Shown piece after piece: positions 8,262 through 10,102 of a stretch of DNA of 10,102 bases. Each line of letters opens with the position of its first letter. Position 1 is the first letter of the stretch. The DNA comes from Saccoglossus kowalevskii. Its lineage: Eukaryota > Hemichordata > Enteropneusta > Harrimaniidae. The notes under the pieces were generated by a model. The model saw only the letters and a program-made list of their open reading frames with translations, searched no databases and had not been told where the DNA came from. The translations under genes were made by a program, and so were the position numbers. The DNA lies in contig NW_003144786.1 of assembly GCF_000003605.2 (NCBI RefSeq), positions 1,436,537 through 1,446,638 on the forward strand, given 5' to 3'.

Positions 8262-8267
8262 CACGTG
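8262..8267. promoter_or_regulatory. E-box CACGTG upstream of GNL3
   Basis: Palindromic CACGTG about 40 bp upstream of the GNL3 start codon. It is the high-affinity site for Myc/Max and USF-type factors. Mammalian GNL3 is reported as a Myc target, so the location is suggestive. Occupancy is inferred only. Confidence 0.45.
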
Positions 8268-8472
8268 TGGTGAAAGGTCAAAGTTTATCCTTATACGATC
8301 TAAAATAGGATTCATTATAGTGTAGTGTGTTTTAGGCAAAAATAAACGTGATGACAGTTTAGACGATAGAAGATTCATATATTACAAAACCATAAAAAAA
8401 TATAGATACATATTAAATAAGTAACAACGTGAATTAATTATTATAAAAAAAATGGGTAGTTCGAGGTCGTAA

Positions 8473-8508
8473 TCTCGCGGAGATGCTCCTGTACGAAATC
8501 TCGCGTGA
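8473..8508. promoter_or_regulatory. Two TCTCGCG(A/N)GA-type promoter elements
   Basis: TCTCGCGGAGA at 8473-8483 and TCTCGCGTGA at 8499-8508. The palindrome TCTCGCGAGA is a known core element of TATA-less, often bidirectional CpG-rich promoters in vertebrates. The first copy has a one-base insertion and the second a single mismatch. Two near-copies within 36 bp of AT-rich DNA are unlikely by chance. Confidence 0.6.
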
Positions 8509-8520
8509 ACTATCGTGTGG

Positions 8521-8531
8521 AAGATGGCGGC
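8521..8531 (+). promoter_or_regulatory. YY1-type box AAGATGGCGGC
   Basis: Exact match to the canonical YY1 site AAGATGGCGGC, in the orientation that usually lies at or just downstream of the start of transcription. This points rightward, to the plus-strand gene. The box contains an ATG that opens a five-codon upstream ORF (MAACK, stop at 8539-8541). Confidence 0.65.
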
Positions 8532-8625
8532 TTGCAAATGAGTATTCGAGAGTACGAGTTTCAAATTGCGATAGAAAAAAAACGATTTTTAAATACACTA
8601 TCACTGTAGGAATTATTTTTTTGAG
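8521..8625 (+). other. Candidate non-coding first exon of the plus-strand gene
   Basis: Predicted from the YY1 box (which tends to mark the start) to the donor GAG|GTGAGG (GT at 8626-8627). The matching acceptor would be the CAG at 9931-9933, giving a 1.3-kb intron and a start codon in exon 2, an arrangement also seen for human PBRM1. The exon start is a guess and the splice is not proven. Confidence 0.3.
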
Positions 8626-8706
8626 GTGAGGCGATTATTCCATATTTTAAAATATTTGCTGTCATGAAATTATGTTCGAATATTTGTACACAAAGCAAAG
8701 GAAGAG

Positions 8707-8715
8707 TATATAAAT
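8707..8715 (+). promoter_or_regulatory. TATA-like box, possible alternative start for the plus-strand gene
   Basis: TATATAAAT in a slightly GC-richer stretch, followed by TTTCACTGT (8742-8750), which is loosely Inr-like but about 39 bp away, longer than usual. A CCAAT box in reverse (ATTGG, 8770-8774) lies downstream. In AT-rich DNA such matches are common, so this is weak. Confidence 0.2.
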
Positions 8716-8827
8716 TCTCCGGCCACGACAATGTTTTGTTCTTTCACTGTACGCGGTTTCTTTTGTTTGATTGGTGCTTGGTGAGATAGGCCGATCGACT
8801 CACTGTCCTACTAAATGTATACAATAA

Positions 8828-8833
8828 CACGTG
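8828..8833. promoter_or_regulatory. Second E-box CACGTG
   Basis: A second palindromic CACGTG in the region between the two genes, about 600 bp from the GNL3 start and probably within the first intron of the plus-strand gene. Function is not shown by the sequence. Confidence 0.3.
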
Positions 8834-9130
8834 CTCTTACGTACTGTTCTTGAGTCGTGTTTTGATTATTATACTTGTGTTATATCTACGCTTAATAATT
8901 GGCGATATTCATTTCTCTGCAAATTTGCCAATATTTTATGTAACCTTGAACGCTCTGCAAATTTTACGTTGATCGATTTATTTCCATCCATGTTAATGTA
9001 AATGTGTGCATCAAAGTAACTCAATTCAGTTTTAGCTACATGTATGATCATAACAGTTTGTTTTGGGACGTGTTTGTGTCAAAGTGTAAACGTAATTTCG
9101 CGCACAATTTCTGTACACTACAGCGGGGGC

Positions 9131-9143
9131 GGGGGGGGGGGGG
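9131..9143 (+). repeat. G13 homopolymer within a G-rich run
   Basis: G5-C-G13 at 9125-9143. Likely variable in length and prone to sequencing error. It could form a G-quadruplex-like structure, given two adjacent G runs. Confidence 0.8.
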
Positions 9144-9497
9144 AGCTACTGACGATAAGTATTTACAGATGTTTCAGGCGTTGGTGTATACAGTGATTTC
9201 TAGTCTTATTATACTACACCTCCATGTAACAGGGGTGTAGATTTTTATATATGCAGTAATGACATTAGTAAACGATTAATAATTTTTACTTTCTATGTGG
9301 AAGCAAAGATTCCACTAATCTTTTTGAGAAGCGCGCTCTGTTATGTATTGTGTGTATCATGGGATTAGATGCATGAAATTATATTTTATGTAACTCTATC
9401 TTAGTTTGGTCTCAGACTGGTTTCATAATTAAGGTAATGGTATCTAGGCATGCATTTCGGGCACAGATTCTGCTAAATTGCTAAAATTGTCTATTAT

Positions 9498-9525
9498 ATG
9501 GAATATCGAATATGGAATATCGAAT
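9498..9525 (+). repeat. Perfect tandem duplication of a 14-mer
   Basis: ATGGAATATCGAAT at 9498-9511 followed directly by an identical copy at 9512-9525. Identity suggests a recent duplication. Confidence 0.9.
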
Positions 9526-9843
9526 GACATCAAGACAATTTTTTGATGCCCCTGTGAAGTTACAAGTTCTGCATCTCAAGTCAATTGATACATATAACAA
9601 TGATAATAATAATGATCTGCAGAGTTGGGAGGGCACCCATTTTTAAGGCCAAAATTTATAGAATGGTCTCAGCACATAAGAATAATATAGGGATTACCAC
9701 AGGGCACCAAGTCAATGAAGCCTTCCTTCAAGTTAAAACCTCATGCAATTTTAGCGAAATTTACTCAATGTAAGAATTAATAAAAGTGCCAACAATCTCA
9801 TTGTGAAAATAAAGTTTTATTTTTAATTTAATAGCAACATCTT

Positions 9844-9867
9844 GAATTAGCGAAATTGCGAATTAGC
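9844..9867 (+). repeat. Three 8-bp tandem units
   Basis: GAATTAGC, GAAATTGC, GAATTAGC in direct succession; the middle unit differs at two positions. TTAGCGAAATT recurs about 95 bp upstream (near 9753). Confidence 0.75.
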
Positions 9868-9930
9868 TAAAAGATGTGTTTTACAGTTTGAGGACTGTAG
9901 TGTGATATTCCCTCTATTCTGATTATTCAA

Positions 9931-9933
9931 CAG
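9931..9933 (+). other. Probable 3' splice site before the plus-strand start codon
   Basis: CAG preceded by a pyrimidine-rich tract (CCCTCTATTCTGATTATT) and a CTGAT branch-like motif, 18 bp before the start codon at 9952. It supports a 5' untranslated intron. Not proven. Confidence 0.4.
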
Positions 9934-9951
9934 TTTACGTAATATTCTACA

Positions 9952-10068
9952 ATGTCCAAAAGACGAAGATCTGTAGCATCTAATGATACCAGAGATGATG
10001 AATCCTCAACAACTTCTGCTCCACCAATTAAGAAGAAAAAAAGATCTGTTACCCAAGTTGTGGATCAG
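9952..10068 (+). CDS. PBRM1: First coding exon of a polybromo-1-like gene (5' partial gene, continues right)
   Basis: Begins MSKRRRSVASNDTRDDE, then a Ser/Thr stretch, then PPIKKKKRS and ends VTQVVDQ; 39 codons to a probable donor CAG|GTAAAA. An in-frame TAA (9940-9942) just upstream and A at -3 fix this ATG as the start. Human PBRM1 begins MGSKRRR, followed by a Ser-rich/acidic linker and RKRRRLSN, so the layout of two basic clusters (nuclear localisation-like) matches. PBRM1 is the multi-bromodomain, BAH-domain subunit of the PBAF SWI/SNF complex. Bromodomains would lie beyond the right edge. Sequence evidence alone is weak; the head-to-head position with GNL3 raises it. If the donor is unused the frame stays open to the window end. 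Confidence 0.5.
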
Positions 10069-10102
10069 GTAAAAAAGAAATATGCTTTTATTACAACACT
10101 GT

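Larger units (their letters stand above)
8224..8625. promoter_or_regulatory. Probable bidirectional GNL3/PBRM1 promoter region
   Basis: Lies directly upstream of the GNL3 start. The stretch 8455-8580 is CpG-rich against an AT-rich background and holds two TCTCGCG elements and a YY1 box. No TATA box is seen at the expected distance upstream of GNL3. Transcription is inferred to start on both strands within this region: GNL3 leftward and the plus-strand gene rightward, perhaps near the YY1 box. Position and motif content support this; no start site can be read directly. Confidence 0.6.
8626..9933 (+). other. Upstream region or 5' intron of the plus-strand gene, no coding gene
   Basis: AT-rich with scattered CpGs. 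It contains the TATA-like box, an E-box (8828-8833), a G13 run (9131-9143), a 14-bp perfect tandem (9498-9525) and an 8-bp triple repeat (9844-9867). Open frames here are short and show no recognisable protein. It ends in a plausible acceptor (pyrimidine-rich CCCTCTATTCTGATTATTCAACAG with a CTGAT branch-like site), so most of it may be intron. Confidence 0.5.

Noticed and set aside
8103-8378. Minus-strand open frame covering the GNL3 5' region
   Set aside because: It reads the leader, exon 1 and intron 1 in a different frame from the well-supported MVRKGRP start and has no family similarity.
8497-8511. Similarity of the second TCTCGCG element to the 87-bp repeat (ATCTCGC, GTGAA)
   Set aside because: Only about a dozen bases match with one gap, too short to argue that the promoter element came from the repeat.

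Overview
This is an animal (metazoan) nuclear DNA window: AT-rich, with compact exons separated by GT-AG introns, and no bacterial-style operon. The content suggests an invertebrate. The single nucleostemin-family gene carries residues typical of both vertebrate GNL3 and vertebrate GNL3L, as expected for a lineage without the vertebrate duplication. I cannot name the species.

Minus strand, 8223 down to the left edge: a nucleostemin (GNL3/GNL3L-like) gene. I could join 13 coding exons, all with GT-AG junctions and a continuous reading frame of 514 codons (1542 nt). The gene runs off the left edge inside its acidic C-terminal tail, so the last exon or exons and the stop codon are missing. The protein has a basic N-terminus, a charged helical stretch, and a circularly permuted GTPase domain with motifs in the order [26 protein letters not shown]. 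Introns hold a short MITE-like element (4697-4863), an 87-bp repeat family present twice in opposite orientation (1914-2000 and 5759-5845), a decayed tRNA-like sequence (7251-7317), telomere-like hexamers in inverted arrangement (6617-6766) and small tandem repeats.

8224-9951: the region between two divergent start codons. The part nearest the GNL3 start holds a CpG-rich patch with two TCTCGCG elements and a perfect YY1-type AAGATGGCGGC box (8473-8531). This looks like a TATA-less shared promoter. Two CACGTG E-boxes and one TATA-like box are also present. The rest is probably a 5' intron of the plus-strand gene plus low-complexity DNA.

Plus strand, 9952 to the right edge: the first coding exon of a second gene. 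Its start (MSKRRR, then acidic/Ser, then KKKKR) resembles the N-terminus of polybromo-1 (PBRM1), the bromodomain subunit of the PBAF chromatin remodeller. In human, PBRM1 and GNL3 are head-to-head neighbours on 3p21, so the position supports a weak sequence match. The likely highlight of the window is this apparently ancient divergent pair, a ribosome-biogenesis GTPase and a chromatin remodeller, with promoter motifs known from bidirectional vertebrate promoters.
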